A stretch of DNA of 64,000 nt from Actinokineospora baliensis (GTDB taxonomy: Bacteria > Actinomycetota > Actinomycetes > Mycobacteriales > Pseudonocardiaceae): NCBI RefSeq assembly GCF_016907695.1, contig NZ_JAFBCK010000001.1:3217001-3281000 (forward strand), written 5' to 3'. The notes beneath the pieces were generated by a model that did no database searches, was not told the origin of the DNA, and saw nothing but the letters and a program-made list of their open reading frames with translations. Both the position numbers and the translations under genes were made by a program. This document shows, piece by piece, positions 37,648-48,063 of the stretch (the stretch's first letter is position 1; each line of letters starts with the position of its first letter).

Positions 37648-38445
37648 ATGGGGTTGCCCATGAGTGGTCTGCGCGGAGGTCGGGTGTCGGGTGAGTTGGA
37701 CTTCGGGCCGGTGGTCGTCAAGCACCCACGGCGGGGAACCCGGGTGGGCTACTACGACGACGACGATGGAGGCCTCGGCAGCAAGGCGATCGTCTACTTC
37801 GAGGAGCCGCCCTTCCTGGCCTTGGGGCGGTATGAGTTCGTCAACCGCGAGCACATTTTCCCCGTGGACACCCAGTCACTGTGGAGCCGACGGGACGAGA
37901 TAGGCCGCGTCCTGGCTGATGTCTCCTACCGCAAGGGGACCGGGAAGCGCGGCATCTCCGCCGAACGCCGCTTCGCGCTGTCTCTGGAGTTGGGACTCGT
38001 CAACTCGCTGCTGGCCGACCGCATGCTGGAGGCCAGGATCAGCGAGGGCTCACCGTCGGGCAAGCGCGTTTTCATCTCCCACTCGTCCAGCGACAAGGAG
38101 ACCGCGGTCTCGCTATCGGTCGACCTGGCGAATGTAGGACACACGCCCTGGCTCGACGAGTGGGAGATCAAGGTCGGCGAGTCGATCCCCAACAAGATCG
38201 CGCTGGGGATCGACGGGTGCGACTACCTGCTTCTGCTGCTCAGCCCCACTGCCGTCGAGTCCGGGTGGGTCGAGCGTGAGTGGTCGGCGAAGTACTGGTC
38301 GGAGGTCGAGTCGGGGGCGGTGCGGGTCCTCCCGGCCATGGTGCTCGATTGTGCGGTACCGACCCTGCTCCGAGTGAAGAAGTACGCGGACCTCAGGGGC
38401 GACTACAGCCACGGCCTCCGGCAGATCTTGGAAGCCATCGCCTGA
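37648..38445 (+). CDS. TIR-domain protein with uncharacterised N-terminal domain
   Basis: 265 residues from ATG 37648 (GGGAG 11 bp upstream); TTG 37585 and ATG 37660 are alternatives. The C-terminal TIR domain spans about 138-262: KRVFISHSSSDKETA (box 1), the TPWLDEWEIKVGES segment, CDYLLLLLSPTAVESGWVERE with a Trp and Glu211 in the position of the TIR NADase glutamate (W207-x3-E211). The first 135 residues, with an acidic run YYDDDDGG and a FALSLELGLVNSLLADRM helix, are not recognised. Bacterial TIR proteins often act in antiphage defence by cleaving NAD+ or making signal nucleotides. It is a single gene with no partner, next to a duplication scar. Confidence 0.75.
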   Translation: MGLPMSGLRGGRVSGELDFGPVVVKHPRRGTRVGYYDDDDGGLGSKAIVYFEEPPFLALGRYEFVNREHIFPVDTQSLWSRRDEIGRVLADVSYRKGTGKRGISAERRFALSLELGLVNSLLADRMLEARISEGSPSGKRVFISHSSSDKETAVSLSVDLANVGHTPWLDEWEIKVGESIPNKIALGIDGCDYLLLLLSPTAVESGWVEREWSAKYWSEVESGAVRVLPAMVLDCAVPTLLRVKKYADLRGDYSHGLRQILEAIA

Positions 38446-38454
38446 GCACGCGAG

Positions 38455-38488
38455 AACGGGGACGCGACCGGTGGGTCGCGTCCCCGTT
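38455..38488. terminator. Bidirectional terminator between TIR gene and carbonic anhydrase
   Basis: AACGGGGACGCGACC (38455-38469), loop GGTG, GGTCGCGTCCCCGTT (38474-38488): a perfect 15-bp stem with A/T at the ends, placed between convergent genes. Confidence 0.85.
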
Positions 38489-38492
38489 GGTG

Positions 38493-38981
38493 TTAGACGA
38501 CCTCGTTGAGCTTGCCGGTGGCGACGTCGAAGGTGAAGCCGCGGACGGAGTCCTTGAGGGGGATGAAGGGGCTGGCCTTGATCCGGGCGACGGACTGGCG
38601 GACGTCGGTGTCGAGGTCGTCGAAGGCTTCGGAGGACCAGGCGGGGCGGAGGCCGGTCTCGTCGCGGATGCCGTCGCGGAAGTCCTTGTCGGAGAAGGTG
38701 AGCATGCCGCAGTCGGTGTGGTGGATGAGGATGATCTCGCGGGTGCCCAGCAGGCGCTGGCTGATGGCCAGGGAGCGGATCTCGTCCTCGGTCACGACCC
38801 CGCCCGCGTTGCGGATGACGTGGGCCTCGCCCTCGGCGAGGCCGAGCACCCCGTAGACGTTGATGCGGGCGTCCATGCACGCCACGACCGCGACGTGCTT
38901 GGCGGGCGGCAGCGGCAGCGGGCCCTCGAAGGTCGAGGCGTACGCGGCGTTGTTGGCGAGCAGTTCGTCCGTGACGGACAT
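38493..38981 (-). CDS. Beta-class carbonic anhydrase
   Basis: 162 residues from ATG 38981 (AAGGGA upstream). Zinc ligands C35, H88 and C91 with the D37-R39 dyad: VVACMDARINVYGV and LIHHTDCGMLTF. The N-terminal ELLANNAAYASTF is typical of actinobacterial small beta-CAs. Interconverts CO2 and bicarbonate. Confidence 0.93.
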   Translation of the reverse strand: MSVTDELLANNAAYASTFEGPLPLPPAKHVAVVACMDARINVYGVLGLAEGEAHVIRNAGGVVTEDEIRSLAISQRLLGTREIILIHHTDCGMLTFSDKDFRDGIRDETGLRPAWSSEAFDDLDTDVRQSVARIKASPFIPLKDSVRGFTFDVATGKLNEVV

Positions 38982-39113
38982 GGTGGTCCCTTCCGGGAGG
39001 TGTGATCGGGCGTTGACCCAAAGCCAACTGCGCACCCGGTCACACCGGCAACGGACGACCACCAGGTGGGCGCCCGCGTAACCACCAATCCGGGCGCTCG
39101 TTTGCCCCGAACG

Positions 39114-39383
39114 CTACCGCCGCCAGGACGTCCGGTTCTTGTGGATCTTCCAGGCGACCCCGCCGAGCATCGTGAGGCCGATGCCGACCAGCCACAGGTC
39201 CTCGGTGCGGCCGTGGTGGTTGCCGATGAGCATCACGAACATCGCCAGCCCGGTGAACACCCCGGCGATGAGCGTGCCCTTGGGGAACGACCCGTGCCAG
39301 CCCCACTCCGCGGACGGTTCCTCCGCGGGGGTCACGGTGCCCGCCGCGGTGGTCTTCCGCTTCTCCAGCTCCGTGTTCGCCAC
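39114..39383 (-). CDS. DUF2631 family small membrane protein
   Basis: 89 residues from GTG 39383, with GAGGAA upstream. Cytoplasmic charged N-terminus, SAEWGWHGSFPKGTLIAGVF, then two membrane helices and a basic tail. The family is restricted to actinobacteria and often lies near dxr. Function unknown. Confidence 0.85.
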   Translation of the reverse strand: MANTELEKRKTTAAGTVTPAEEPSAEWGWHGSFPKGTLIAGVFTGLAMFVMLIGNHHGRTEDLWLVGIGLTMLGGVAWKIHKNRTSWRR

Positions 39384-39443
39384 TGTGCGTTCCTCCTGGC
39401 CGCTGTACCTCTGACGCGGGAATCCTCCCACACCCCGCACGCG

Positions 39444-39477
39444 CCGAGGGCGCCGTGGTGACCCACGGCGCCCTCGG
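39444..39477. terminator. Strong hairpin between glsB-like gene and DUF2631 gene
   Basis: CCGAGGGCGCCGTGG (39444-39458), loop TGAC, CCACGGCGCCCTCGG (39463-39477): a perfect 15-bp stem located 20 bp beyond the minus-strand stop of the GlsB-like gene. Likely its terminator. Confidence 0.85.
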
Positions 39478-39497
39478 GTGTGACAGGTGTCGCTCGG

Positions 39498-39767
39498 CTA
39501 CACCCTGGCCCGGCCCCGACCGGTGACCGCCCGGTAGATGGCGAGCAGGATCACCGCGCCCAGAATCGACAGCAGCCAGGTCCGCAGGTCGAAGAAAGTA
39601 CCCAGACCGCCGCCGAAGATCGCATTGCCGATGAAGCCGCCGAGAATGGCGCCGACGATACCGATCAGGATCGTGACGATGATGCCACCCGGGTCCTTAC
39701 CAGGCATGATGGCCTTGGCGATGAGACCGGCGACCAAACCGAGGACGATCCAGCCGAGAATGCCCAT
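39498..39767 (-). CDS. GlsB/YeaQ/YmgE-family membrane protein
   Basis: 89 residues from ATG 39767 with GGAAGGAG upstream. Three Gly-rich membrane helices (MGILGWIVLGLVAGLIAKAI ... GGIIVTILIGIVGAILGGFI) as in the transglycosylase-associated/GlsB family. Linked to envelope or general stress in other bacteria. Followed by its own strong terminator, so probably monocistronic. Confidence 0.9.
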   Translation of the reverse strand: MGILGWIVLGLVAGLIAKAIMPGKDPGGIIVTILIGIVGAILGGFIGNAIFGGGLGTFFDLRTWLLSILGAVILLAIYRAVTGRGRARV

Positions 39768-39975
39768 CGAAGCTCCTTCCACATGATCGCCGCTTTTCCC
39801 GACGATCTTTCCGCGCTGCCGGTGAAGTGCCCGGCGCGCGCGAACTTCACTCCTTCGGAGCGGAACTTTTTTCGGATTGCGCCGTTCGGCCCAACCCGGG
39901 CGCAACCACGGCGGAGCCACGATCGGGGGACATCTGCCTGTGCTGGTTGCCGAGCGTGTCCGGACATCGGGAACA

Positions 39976-41244
39976 ATGGCGGTGATGACTGCATCCTTCG
40001 CGTCGGGCGGTCCCCGGCGTTCACTGCTCGTGCTCGGGTCGACCGGCTCGATCGGCACCCAGGCACTGGACCTCGTCGCGGCCAACCCCGACCGGTTCAC
40101 CATGGCCGGGTTGGCCGCTGGCGGGTCCGATCCGGGGCTGCTGGCCGAGCAGGCGCTGCGGCACGGGGTGCGGGCGGTAGCCGTGACCAGGGCGACCGCC
40201 GCGCCGGACGTGCAGTTGGCGCTCTACGCCGCCGCGCAGAAAGCGGGCTACGACCGGGGCGACTTCGCGGTGCCCAAGATCTTCGCGGGCCCGGACGCGG
40301 TCACCGAGCTGATCGAGGCGGTGCCCACCGACATCGTGCTCAACGGCATCACCGGGTCGCAGGGCCTCGCGCCGACCCTCAAGGCTCTGGCCTCGGGCGC
40401 CACGCTCGCGCTGGCCAACAAGGAGTCGCTGGTCGCCGGTGGTGACCTGGTGCTCGCCGCGGCCAAGCCGGGTCAGATCGTGCCGGTCGACTCCGAGCAC
40501 TCCGCGATGGCCCAGGCGCTGCGCGGCGGCCGCGCCGAGGAGGTCGACCGGCTGGTGCTGACCGCCTCGGGTGGTCCCTTCCGCGGCCGGACCCGCGCCG
40601 AGCTGCTCGACGTCACCGCCGAGCAGGCGCTGCGGCACCCCACCTGGGCGATGGGCCCGGTCATCACCGTCAACTCGGCGACCCTGGTCAACAAGGCGCT
40701 CGAGCTGATCGAGGCGCACCTGCTCTTCGGTGTGCCCTACGACCGCATCGACGTCGTGGTGCACCCCCAGTCGGTGGTGCACTCCATGGTCACCTTCACC
40801 GACGGCTCCACCCTGGCCCAGGCGAGCCCGCCGGACATGCGGCTGCCCATCGCGTTGGCCCTGGCCTGGCCGGACCGGGTGCCGGGGGCGGCACGGGCCT
40901 GCGACTGGTCGACGGCCACCCAGTGGACCTTCGAGCCGCTCGACGACGACACCTTCCCCGCGGTGCGCCTGGCCAGGGCGGCGGGGGCGACCGGCGGCTG
41001 CCTGCCCGCGGTGTTCAACGCCGCGAACGAGGAGGCCGTCGCCGCCTTCCTGCGGGGCGACACCACCTTCACAGTCATCGTGGACACTGTGAGTCGGGTA
41101 CTCGATGACGCCGCCGCCTGGCACGGCGCGCCGCGCGAGGTCGAGGATGTGCTCGCCGCCGAGCACTGGGCCCGCGCCCGCGCGCGAGAGCTCCTCGCGG
41201 TGACTGTTGCCCCGCGCGCCGCCGCGGGGTCGGGAAGGGACTGA
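39976..41244 (+). CDS. dxr: 1-deoxy-D-xylulose-5-phosphate reductoisomerase
   Basis: 422 residues from ATG 39976 (ATG 39985 is alternative). NADPH-binding [17 protein letters not shown], catalytic-domain [54 protein letters not shown] and [12 protein letters not shown]. It makes MEP, the committed intermediate of the isoprenoid pathway. Immediately upstream of rseP and ispG, the conserved actinobacterial order. Confidence 0.96.
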   Translation: MAVMTASFASGGPRRSLLVLGSTGSIGTQALDLVAANPDRFTMAGLAAGGSDPGLLAEQALRHGVRAVAVTRATAAPDVQLALYAAAQKAGYDRGDFAVPKIFAGPDAVTELIEAVPTDIVLNGITGSQGLAPTLKALASGATLALANKESLVAGGDLVLAAAKPGQIVPVDSEHSAMAQALRGGRAEEVDRLVLTASGGPFRGRTRAELLDVTAEQALRHPTWAMGPVITVNSATLVNKALELIEAHLLFGVPYDRIDVVVHPQSVVHSMVTFTDGSTLAQASPPDMRLPIALALAWPDRVPGAARACDWSTATQWTFEPLDDDTFPAVRLARAAGATGGCLPAVFNAANEEAVAAFLRGDTTFTVIVDTVSRVLDDAAAWHGAPREVEDVLAAEHWARARARELLAVTVAPRAAAGSGRD

Positions 41245-41245
41245 C

Positions 41246-42460
41246 GTGTTCGTTTGGCTGCTGGGGCTCGTGCTGTTCGCGCTGGGCATCTGTTTGTCGG
41301 TCGCGCTGCACGAGGCCGGGCACATGCTCTCGGCCAAGGCGTTCGGCATGCGGGTGCGCCGCTACTTCATCGGGTTCGGCCCGACCCTGTTCTCCTTCCG
41401 GCGGGGGGAGACCGAGTACGGGCTCAAGGCGATCCCGGCGGGCGGGTTCTGCGAGATCGCGGGCATGACCGCGCTCGACCAGGTGACCCCGGAGGAGTCC
41501 CCGCGGGCGATGTGGCGCTTCGCCACCTGGAAGCGCGTCGTGGTGCTGGCCGCCGGGTCGATCACGCACTTCATCCTCGGCTTCATCATCCTGTACCTGA
41601 TGGCCGTCACCATGGGCCTGCCCAACACCACGGACCGGCCGCTGATCGGCAGCACCAGCTGCGCCGCACCCACGCAGGACCCGAAGACCCTCAAGCTCGC
41701 CGACTGCACCTCGGCCGACCCCTCGCCCGCGGCCGCCGCGGGCCTGCGGGCGGGCGACGAGATCATCAGCGTCAACGGCAAGCCGGTCGAGTCCTACACG
41801 CAGCTGGTCGGCACCATCCGCGACCTGCGCGGGCAGAGCACCTTCGTGGTCGACAACGACGGGGAGCGGCGCACGCTGACCATCGACGTCGCCACCGTCA
41901 AGCGCGCCGCCATCGGCGCCAAGCCGGGCACCGACAACCAGCTCAACGACGTCGGCGCGATCGGGGTCGGCAAGGGCGGCTACTTCACCTACGGCGCGGT
42001 GTCCGGGTTCTCCGGCGCCGTGGTGTTCACCGGGGAGATGTTCGCCGCCACCTGGGAGGGCCTGATGCGCTTCCCGGAGAAGATCCCGGCGGTGATCCGC
42101 GCCATCGGCGGCGAGGACGACCCGGAGCGCCCGGTCAGCGTGGTCGGCGCCAGCATCATCGGCGCGGACGCCGCCGAGGCGGGCGTCTGGGAGATCTTCG
42201 TGCTGATGCTGGCGATGCTGAACTTCTTCGTCGGCGTGTTCAACCTGCTGCCGCTGCTGCCGCTCGACGGCGGCCACATCGCGATCACCCTCTACGAGCG
42301 GGTGCGCGACCTGCTGCGCAAGGCGCGCGGCAAGGCCCCCGCCGGTCCGGTCGACTACAACCGGCTGGCTGGCGTGACCATGGTGCTCGTCATCATCGGC
42401 GGCGCGATCGTGCTGCTCACGGTGACCGCCGACATCGTCAACCCCATCCGCTTGCAATGA
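41246..42460 (+). CDS. rseP: RseP-like site-2 (M50) intramembrane protease
   Basis: 404 residues from GTG 41246, 1 bp after dxr. Zinc motif [17 protein letters not shown] in the first helix, a PDZ domain (about 150-240, [18 protein letters not shown]), and the C-terminal [17 protein letters not shown] with the third ligand Asp. Equivalent to mycobacterial Rip1, which cleaves anti-sigma factors and other membrane substrates. Confidence 0.95.
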   Translation: MFVWLLGLVLFALGICLSVALHEAGHMLSAKAFGMRVRRYFIGFGPTLFSFRRGETEYGLKAIPAGGFCEIAGMTALDQVTPEESPRAMWRFATWKRVVVLAAGSITHFILGFIILYLMAVTMGLPNTTDRPLIGSTSCAAPTQDPKTLKLADCTSADPSPAAAAGLRAGDEIISVNGKPVESYTQLVGTIRDLRGQSTFVVDNDGERRTLTIDVATVKRAAIGAKPGTDNQLNDVGAIGVGKGGYFTYGAVSGFSGAVVFTGEMFAATWEGLMRFPEKIPAVIRAIGGEDDPERPVSVVGASIIGADAAEAGVWEIFVLMLAMLNFFVGVFNLLPLLPLDGGHIAITLYERVRDLLRKARGKAPAGPVDYNRLAGVTMVLVIIGGAIVLLTVTADIVNPIRLQ

Positions 42461-42497
42461 CGCTCAGCCCAGCCGTGCTCAACCCAGAGAGGCCCCC

Positions 42498-43661
42498 ATG
42501 TCCGACGTGATGCTCGGCATGCCAGCCGTCCCGCCGCCGGTGCTCGCCGAGCGCCGCAAGACCCGTCAGCTGCAGGTGGGGACGGTCGGGGTGGGCAGCG
42601 ACCACCCGATCTCGGTGCAGTCGATGACCACCACCGTCACCGCCGACGTCAACGCCACGCTGCAGCAGATCGCCGAGCTGACCGCGTCCGGCTGCGACAT
42701 CGTCCGGGTGGCCTGCCCGTCGCAGGACGACGCCGACGCGCTGGCCGCCATCGCGGCCAAGTCGCAGATCCCGGTGATCGCCGACATCCACTTCCAGCCC
42801 AAGTACGTCTTCGCCGCCATCGAGGCGGGCTGCGCCGCGGTGCGGGTGAACCCGGGCAACATCCGCAAGTTCGACGACCAGGTCAAGGAGATCGCGCACG
42901 CCGCGCGCGACCGGGGCACCCCGATCCGGATCGGCGTCAACGCCGGGTCGCTGGACCCGCGGCTGCTGGCCAAGTACGGCAAGGCGACCCCGGAGGCGCT
43001 GGCGGAGTCGGCGCTGTGGGAGGCGTCGCTGTTCGCCGAGCACGACTTCCACGACATCAAGATCTCGGTCAAGCACAACGACCCGGTCGTGATGGTGCGC
43101 GCCTACGAGCTGCTCGCCGAGCAGTGCGACTACCCGCTGCACCTGGGTGTCACCGAGGCGGGGCCCGCCTTCCAGGGCACGATCAAGTCCGCCGTGGCCT
43201 TCGGCGCGCTGCTGCGGCAGGGCATCGGCGACACGATCCGGGTGTCGCTCTCGGCGCCGCCGGTCGAGGAGGTCAAGGTCGGCTCGCAGATCCTGCAGTC
43301 GCTCAACCTGCGCCCGCGCAAGCTGGAGATCGTCTCGTGCCCGTCGTGCGGGCGCGCCCAGGTGGACGTCTACAAGCTCGCCGACCAGGTGACCGCCGGT
43401 CTGGAGGGCATGACGGTGCCGCTGCGGGTCGCGGTCATGGGCTGCGTGGTCAACGGGCCGGGCGAGGCCCGCGAGGCGGACCTGGGGGTGGCCTCCGGCA
43501 ACGGCAAGGGCCAGATCTTCGTCAAGGGCCAGGTGATCAAGACCGTGCCCGAGGCGCAGATCGTGGAGACCCTGATCGAGGAGGCCATGCGCTTGGCCGA
43601 GGAGATGGGCGAGCCGGTGGACGGGGAAACCGGGGCGCCGACCGTCGTCGCCGTCGGCTGA
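42498..43661 (+). CDS. ispG: 4-hydroxy-3-methylbut-2-enyl-diphosphate synthase
   Basis: 387 residues. [63 protein letters not shown], and the [4Fe-4S] ligand region ([31 protein letters not shown]). Converts MEcPP to HMBPP. Third gene of the dxr-rseP-ispG cluster. Confidence 0.96.
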   Translation: MSDVMLGMPAVPPPVLAERRKTRQLQVGTVGVGSDHPISVQSMTTTVTADVNATLQQIAELTASGCDIVRVACPSQDDADALAAIAAKSQIPVIADIHFQPKYVFAAIEAGCAAVRVNPGNIRKFDDQVKEIAHAARDRGTPIRIGVNAGSLDPRLLAKYGKATPEALAESALWEASLFAEHDFHDIKISVKHNDPVVMVRAYELLAEQCDYPLHLGVTEAGPAFQGTIKSAVAFGALLRQGIGDTIRVSLSAPPVEEVKVGSQILQSLNLRPRKLEIVSCPSCGRAQVDVYKLADQVTAGLEGMTVPLRVAVMGCVVNGPGEAREADLGVASGNGKGQIFVKGQVIKTVPEAQIVETLIEEAMRLAEEMGEPVDGETGAPTVVAVG

Positions 43662-43720
43662 GCGGGTTGACCACGTCGACGTCCGTTTGCCGGGCGCGCG
43701 GTTTCTGGCACGCTTGAGCT

Positions 43721-44578
43721 GTGTTGCGGCTAGCGGGAGCGCGACTGCTCGACGAGCGGGACGGCCAGGCGGTGCGCGCGGTGCTCACCGCCGACCCGGT
43801 CGCGTCCTGCATGGTCGCCGCGCGGATCGAAGTGGCTGGGCTGGACCCGTGGCGGCTCGGCGGTGAGGTGTGGGGCTGCGACACGCGCGGGCTGCGGCCC
43901 GCGAGCAGGCTCGAGGCGCTGTGCTTCGCCGGGCCGAACCTGATCCCGTTGCGCGGCAAGCGCTCGGCGTTGCGCTCGTTCGCCGACCGGGCGTTGCGGC
44001 GCAGGCGGATGTGCTCGTCGATGGTGGGCCCCGCCGAGCAGGTGCTGGGGCTGTGGGCCGAGCTGGAGGCCGAGTGGGGTCCGGCGCGCGAGGTGCGCGC
44101 CGACCAGCCGCTGATGGCGATCTCCAGCACCCCGCTGGTGACCCCGGACCCGCTGGTGCGCCCGGTGCGCCCGGACGAGCTCGACCGCTACCTGCCCGCC
44201 GCGGTGCGGATGTTCATCGAGGAGGTCGGCATCGACCCCCGGCTGGGTGACGGCGGCGCGGGCTACCGGGCCAGGGTCGCCGAGCTGATCGCCGCAGGCC
44301 GCGCGTTCGCCCGGTTCGAGGGCGGTGACGTGGTGTTCAAGGCCGAGATCGGCGCGATGTCGAGCCAGGTGGGGCAGATCCAGGGCGTGTGGGTGCACCC
44401 GGACCGGCGCGGGCACGGCCTGGGCGCGTCGGGCACGGCGGCGGTCGCGCAGCGGTTGGTCAGCGGGATGGGCCGCACCGCGAGCCTGTACGTCAACGGC
44501 TACAACGCGCCCGCCCGCGCGGTCTACGACCGGATCGGGTTCGCGCAGGTCGGGCAGTACGCCACCGTGCTGTTCTGA
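43721..44578 (+). CDS. DUF4081 plus GNAT-family N-acetyltransferase
   Basis: 285 residues from GTG 43721. N-terminal DUF4081 domain (to about 115, with DPVASCMVAARIE and WGCDTRGLRPASRLEALCF), then a GNAT domain: MFIEEVGIDPR, KAEIGAMSSQVGQIQGVWVHPD, acetyl-CoA loop RRGHGLGASGTAAVAQ, and LYVNGYNAPARAVYDRIGF. The conserved actinobacterial partner of ispG; substrate unknown. Confidence 0.88.
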   Translation: MLRLAGARLLDERDGQAVRAVLTADPVASCMVAARIEVAGLDPWRLGGEVWGCDTRGLRPASRLEALCFAGPNLIPLRGKRSALRSFADRALRRRRMCSSMVGPAEQVLGLWAELEAEWGPAREVRADQPLMAISSTPLVTPDPLVRPVRPDELDRYLPAAVRMFIEEVGIDPRLGDGGAGYRARVAELIAAGRAFARFEGGDVVFKAEIGAMSSQVGQIQGVWVHPDRRGHGLGASGTAAVAQRLVSGMGRTASLYVNGYNAPARAVYDRIGFAQVGQYATVLF

Positions 44579-44633
44579 GCGCCGGGCTGCCGGTTCGCGC
44601 CGCCGGTCGGCCGGAATTGGGCATACTGCGCCC

Positions 44634-46436
44634 GTGCGTGCCTCACTCCGTCACCCCACCGTGCTGCTCGTCGCCGTGCTGACCGCGCTCCCGCTGACGG
44701 GGTGCGGGCTGTTCGGTTCCGACACCGAGCCGCAGGACGCCGCCAACCAGTTCGTCGCCGCCTTCGCCGGCGGGGACACCGCCTCCGCCTCGGCGCAGAC
44801 CGATTCGGCCGAGTCGGCCAAGGCGCTGATGGACAAGGTGCGCGGCGCGCTCAAGCCGTCCACGGTCACCGCCCAGGTGAGCAAGGTGGAGCAGGCCGAG
44901 GGCACCGCGAAGGTGACCTACCAGATCACCTGGGACCTGGGCCGCGCCCGCCTGTGGGCCTACGACTCGACCTTCGAGCTGCGCAGGCACGACGACGCGT
45001 GGAAGGTGCACTGGGAGCCGACGGTGCTGCACCCGAAGCTGGCCGCGCAGCAAACCCTGGCCGTGCAGGACGCCGACGCGCAGCTCGCGCCGGTGCTCGA
45101 CCGCGACGGTGAGCCGGTGCTGCAGCCGGAGAAGGTCGTCTCGGTGCTGTTCGAGCCCGCGAAGGCCCCTGACGCCAACGCCGTCGCCGGTGAGCTGGCC
45201 AAGGCGCTGTCGGGCATCGACGCGACGATCACCGCCGCCTCCATCCTCGACTCGGCCTCGAAGACCAACGGGCAGCCGTACCAGGTGGTGGCGCTGCGCG
45301 ACGCGGACTACCAGAAGGTCCGGTCGCTGATCTACGACCTGCCCGGCGTGCGGTTCACCACGTCGTCGCGGCTGCTGGCGGTGGACCGCAAGTTCGCCCC
45401 GACCCTGCTGCCCAACCTCCGCAAGGTCGTCGAGGAGCAGGTGCAGGGCAAGTCCGGGTGGCGGGTGTACACGGTCGACAGCGCGGGGGCCGAAGGCGAA
45501 GAACTGTTCGCGAAGGCCGCCGAGCCCGCGAAGGCGGTGCAGCTGGCGCTGAGCAAGAAGGCGCAGAACGCCGCACAGGCCGCGATCGCGGGCGAGGCGA
45601 CACCGTCGATGATCGTGGCGATCCAGCCCTCCACCGGCGAGGTGCTCGCGGTGGCGCAGAACGACCCGGCGGACAAGGAGGGCGCGCTGGCGCTCACCGG
45701 CCGCTACCCGCCCGGCTCGACGTTCAAGATCGTGACGGCCGCCGAGGCGATCTCCTCCGGCAAGGCGACCGCGGAGACCCCGCTCGGCTGCCCCGGCACG
45801 ACCGTGATCGACGGCCGCGAGATCCCCAACAGCGGCAAGTTCGACAAGGGCGTCATCCCGCTGCGCAGCGCGTTCGCCTTCTCCTGCAACACCACCTTCG
45901 CCACGCTCGCCCTGGCGATGGGCCCCGACGACCTGACCCAGATGGCCAAGCGGCTCGGCCTCGGCGTGGACTACGTGGTGGCGGGCAGCACGACGATCAC
46001 CGGGTCGGTGCCGCCTGCCAGCGGCAAGACCGAGCGCGCCGAGGACGGGTTCGGCCAGGGCAAGGTGGTCGCCAGCCCGTTCGGCATGGCCGTGGTCGCC
46101 GCGACCGTGGCCTCCGGGGCGGTGCCCAAGCCGGTGCTGGTGCGCGGGGTGGAGACCAAGTCCGACGCGGCGGGCGACCCGGTGCCCGGCACCGTGCTCG
46201 ACCCGGTGCGCGCGATGATGGCCGAGGTCGTCGCCAGCGGCACCGCCACCGCGCTCAAGCCGTACGGGGACGTGCGCGGCAAGACCGGGACCGCCCAGTT
46301 CGGCGACGGCACGCACTCACACGGGTGGTTCGTCGGCTACCGCGGCGATGTGGCGTTCGCGGTGCTGCTGACCGATGTGGGGCAGTCCGGTACCGCCGTC
46401 CAGGCGGCGGGCCGGTTCCTGGCCGCCCTGGGCTGA
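44634..46436 (+). CDS. Lipoprotein penicillin-binding protein (MecA_N plus transpeptidase)
   Basis: 600 residues from GTG 44634. Lipobox LPLTGCGLF in the signal peptide (Cys about 24), an NTF2-like MecA_N domain (AANQFVAAFAGGDTASA), a dimerisation region, then a transpeptidase with Ser362 and Lys365 (YPPGSTFKIV), an SCN motif (AFSCNTTFA) and KTG (GKTGTAQFG). This matches mycobacterial PbpA/Rv2864c-type lipoprotein PBPs found next to ispG and map. It cross-links peptidoglycan outside the membrane. Confidence 0.92.
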   Translation: MRASLRHPTVLLVAVLTALPLTGCGLFGSDTEPQDAANQFVAAFAGGDTASASAQTDSAESAKALMDKVRGALKPSTVTAQVSKVEQAEGTAKVTYQITWDLGRARLWAYDSTFELRRHDDAWKVHWEPTVLHPKLAAQQTLAVQDADAQLAPVLDRDGEPVLQPEKVVSVLFEPAKAPDANAVAGELAKALSGIDATITAASILDSASKTNGQPYQVVALRDADYQKVRSLIYDLPGVRFTTSSRLLAVDRKFAPTLLPNLRKVVEEQVQGKSGWRVYTVDSAGAEGEELFAKAAEPAKAVQLALSKKAQNAAQAAIAGEATPSMIVAIQPSTGEVLAVAQNDPADKEGALALTGRYPPGSTFKIVTAAEAISSGKATAETPLGCPGTTVIDGREIPNSGKFDKGVIPLRSAFAFSCNTTFATLALAMGPDDLTQMAKRLGLGVDYVVAGSTTITGSVPPASGKTERAEDGFGQGKVVASPFGMAVVAATVASGAVPKPVLVRGVETKSDAAGDPVPGTVLDPVRAMMAEVVASGTATALKPYGDVRGKTGTAQFGDGTHSHGWFVGYRGDVAFAVLLTDVGQSGTAVQAAGRFLAALG

Positions 46437-46460
46437 TCCGGGGGTCGTAGGGTGGAGGGC

Positions 46461-47318
46461 ATGTCCGTTCGTGCCCCGTTGACGCCCGGCGTGCAGACGC
46501 CCCGCCGGGTCGTGCCGTCCACCATCGTCCGGCCCGAGTACGTCGACCGCCCCGCGCCCGCGCGCAACACCGACCCGTGGGTCCAGCCGCCGGAGATCAT
46601 CGAGGCGATGCGGGTGGCCGGTCGGATCGCCGCCCAGGCGCTGCGCGCGGGCGGCGAGGCGGTCAAGCCGGGCGCCACCACCGACGACGTCGACGCCGTG
46701 GTGCACGAGTTCCTGCTCGACCACCGGGCCTACCCCTCGACCCTGGGCTACCGCGGCTTCCCGAAGTCGTGCTGCGTGTCGCTCAACGAGGTGATCTGCC
46801 ACGGCATCCCGGACTCGACGGTGATCGAGGACGGCGACATCGTCAACATCGACGTGACCGCCTACCTCGGCGGCGTGCACGGCGACACGAACGCGACCTT
46901 CCTCGCCGGTGAGGTGCGCGAGGAGGCCAGGCTGCTGGTCGAGCGCACCCGCGAGGCGACGATGCGCGCGATCGCCGCGGTGCGCCCCGGCCGCGAGTTC
47001 AACGTCATCGGCCGGGTCATCGAGAAGTACGCCAAGCGCTTCGACTACGGCGTGGTGCGCGCGTTCACCGGGCACGGCATCGCCAGGTCGTTCCACAGTG
47101 GACTGGTGGTGCTGCACTACGAGGACCTCACCGACCGGACCGTGATGGAACCGGGGATGACCTTCACCATCGAGCCGATGATCACCCTGGGCGGCATCGA
47201 CTACGACATGTGGTCCGACGACTGGACCGCCACCACCCGGGACAAGTCGTGGACCGCGCAGTTCGAGCACACCCTGGTGGTCACCGACACCGGCTCGGAG
47301 ATCCTCACCCTCCCGTAG
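46461..47318 (+). CDS. map: Type I methionine aminopeptidase
   Basis: 285 residues from ATG 46461 (GTG 46452 is also possible). A 40-residue N-terminal extension precedes the pita-bread fold, as in actinobacterial MetAP1c (RPPxVxP-like linker). Ligands are visible in [20 protein letters not shown], the His in [22 protein letters not shown] and QFEHTLVV. Removes initiator Met. Confidence 0.94.
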   Translation: MSVRAPLTPGVQTPRRVVPSTIVRPEYVDRPAPARNTDPWVQPPEIIEAMRVAGRIAAQALRAGGEAVKPGATTDDVDAVVHEFLLDHRAYPSTLGYRGFPKSCCVSLNEVICHGIPDSTVIEDGDIVNIDVTAYLGGVHGDTNATFLAGEVREEARLLVERTREATMRAIAAVRPGREFNVIGRVIEKYAKRFDYGVVRAFTGHGIARSFHSGLVVLHYEDLTDRTVMEPGMTFTIEPMITLGGIDYDMWSDDWTATTRDKSWTAQFEHTLVVTDTGSEILTLP

Positions 47319-48015
47319 CGGCCTGCGACCCCAGCAGGACCTCGAGCACCAGGGTCGCGACCGGCTCCGCGTCGGTCGCGACCGCCAGGTGGTGCAGGTC
47401 GACGCCACGCACCGGCCAGCCGAGGTCCCGCGCGGTGTCGGCGTCGCTGCGGTGTTCTGCGGACAGGTGGACGTACCCGGCCGCTCCGGTCCACCGCACG
47501 CTGGGCCGGTCCTCCTTGAGGAACACCAGCGGCACCTCGGGTGCCTCTTCGGCGATCTCGGCGCGCAGGTCCGCGTCCGCTATAGGGGCCAGCGGGTCGC
47601 TGCCGGACCATTCGGGCCAACGGGGGAGTAGTCCGTCACGGCTGCGGCCGCGCAGCTCGGCGTAAGGCGCTGGGTTGCATTCGCGCCAGCTCTGCCCGGG
47701 GGTGGGCAGGTCGGCGTCGAGGTAGAGCAGGCAGCGGACGTCGTCTTCGAGTTCGTCGGCGAACGCGGGCAGCAGGGGGCCCGCGGCACCGTGCCCGACC
47801 AGCGCGATCGGGCCGGTGAGCGCGGCGTCGGACAGGGCGTCGGCGAACGCCCCGATCAGCCGTTGGTGGACCGGGGCGGCCGAGACGCTGGGCCGCAGGT
47901 CGAGCACTACGGTGGGGTGACCGAGCGCGGCGAGCGCGTCGGCCAGCGGCCGCAGGCTTGCCGGACCCAGGTACGGGCTGTGCACCAACACCGCGGTGAC
48001 CGCTGAGACGGGCAT
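47305..48015 (-). CDS. Alpha/beta-hydrolase-fold protein without nucleophile Ser
   Basis: 236 residues. Opens with [20 protein letters not shown] (strand 3 and oxyanion region) and has [19 protein letters not shown] where the GxSxG elbow is expected. The elbow reads GHGAAG, so the usual Ser is Gly. The C-terminal [20 protein letters not shown] and LHHLAVA keep His residues. Likely non-hydrolytic or using another residue; role unknown. Overlaps map by 14 bp convergently and diverges from cobQ. Confidence 0.75.
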   Translation of the reverse strand: MPVSAVTAVLVHSPYLGPASLRPLADALAALGHPTVVLDLRPSVSAAPVHQRLIGAFADALSDAALTGPIALVGHGAAGPLLPAFADELEDDVRCLLYLDADLPTPGQSWRECNPAPYAELRGRSRDGLLPRWPEWSGSDPLAPIADADLRAEIAEEAPEVPLVFLKEDRPSVRWTGAAGYVHLSAEHRSDADTARDLGWPVRGVDLHHLAVATDAEPVATLVLEVLLGSQAATGG

Positions 48016-48063
48016 AACCGAAGATGATTGCAGGCTGGCGGGGGCGACGGGGAGGGGGACGCG

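Noticed and set aside
48016..48063. Cobalamin riboswitch upstream of cobQ or cobM
   Set aside because: The gaps are 48 and 78 bp, too short for a B12 riboswitch, and no B12-box-like sequence was seen.
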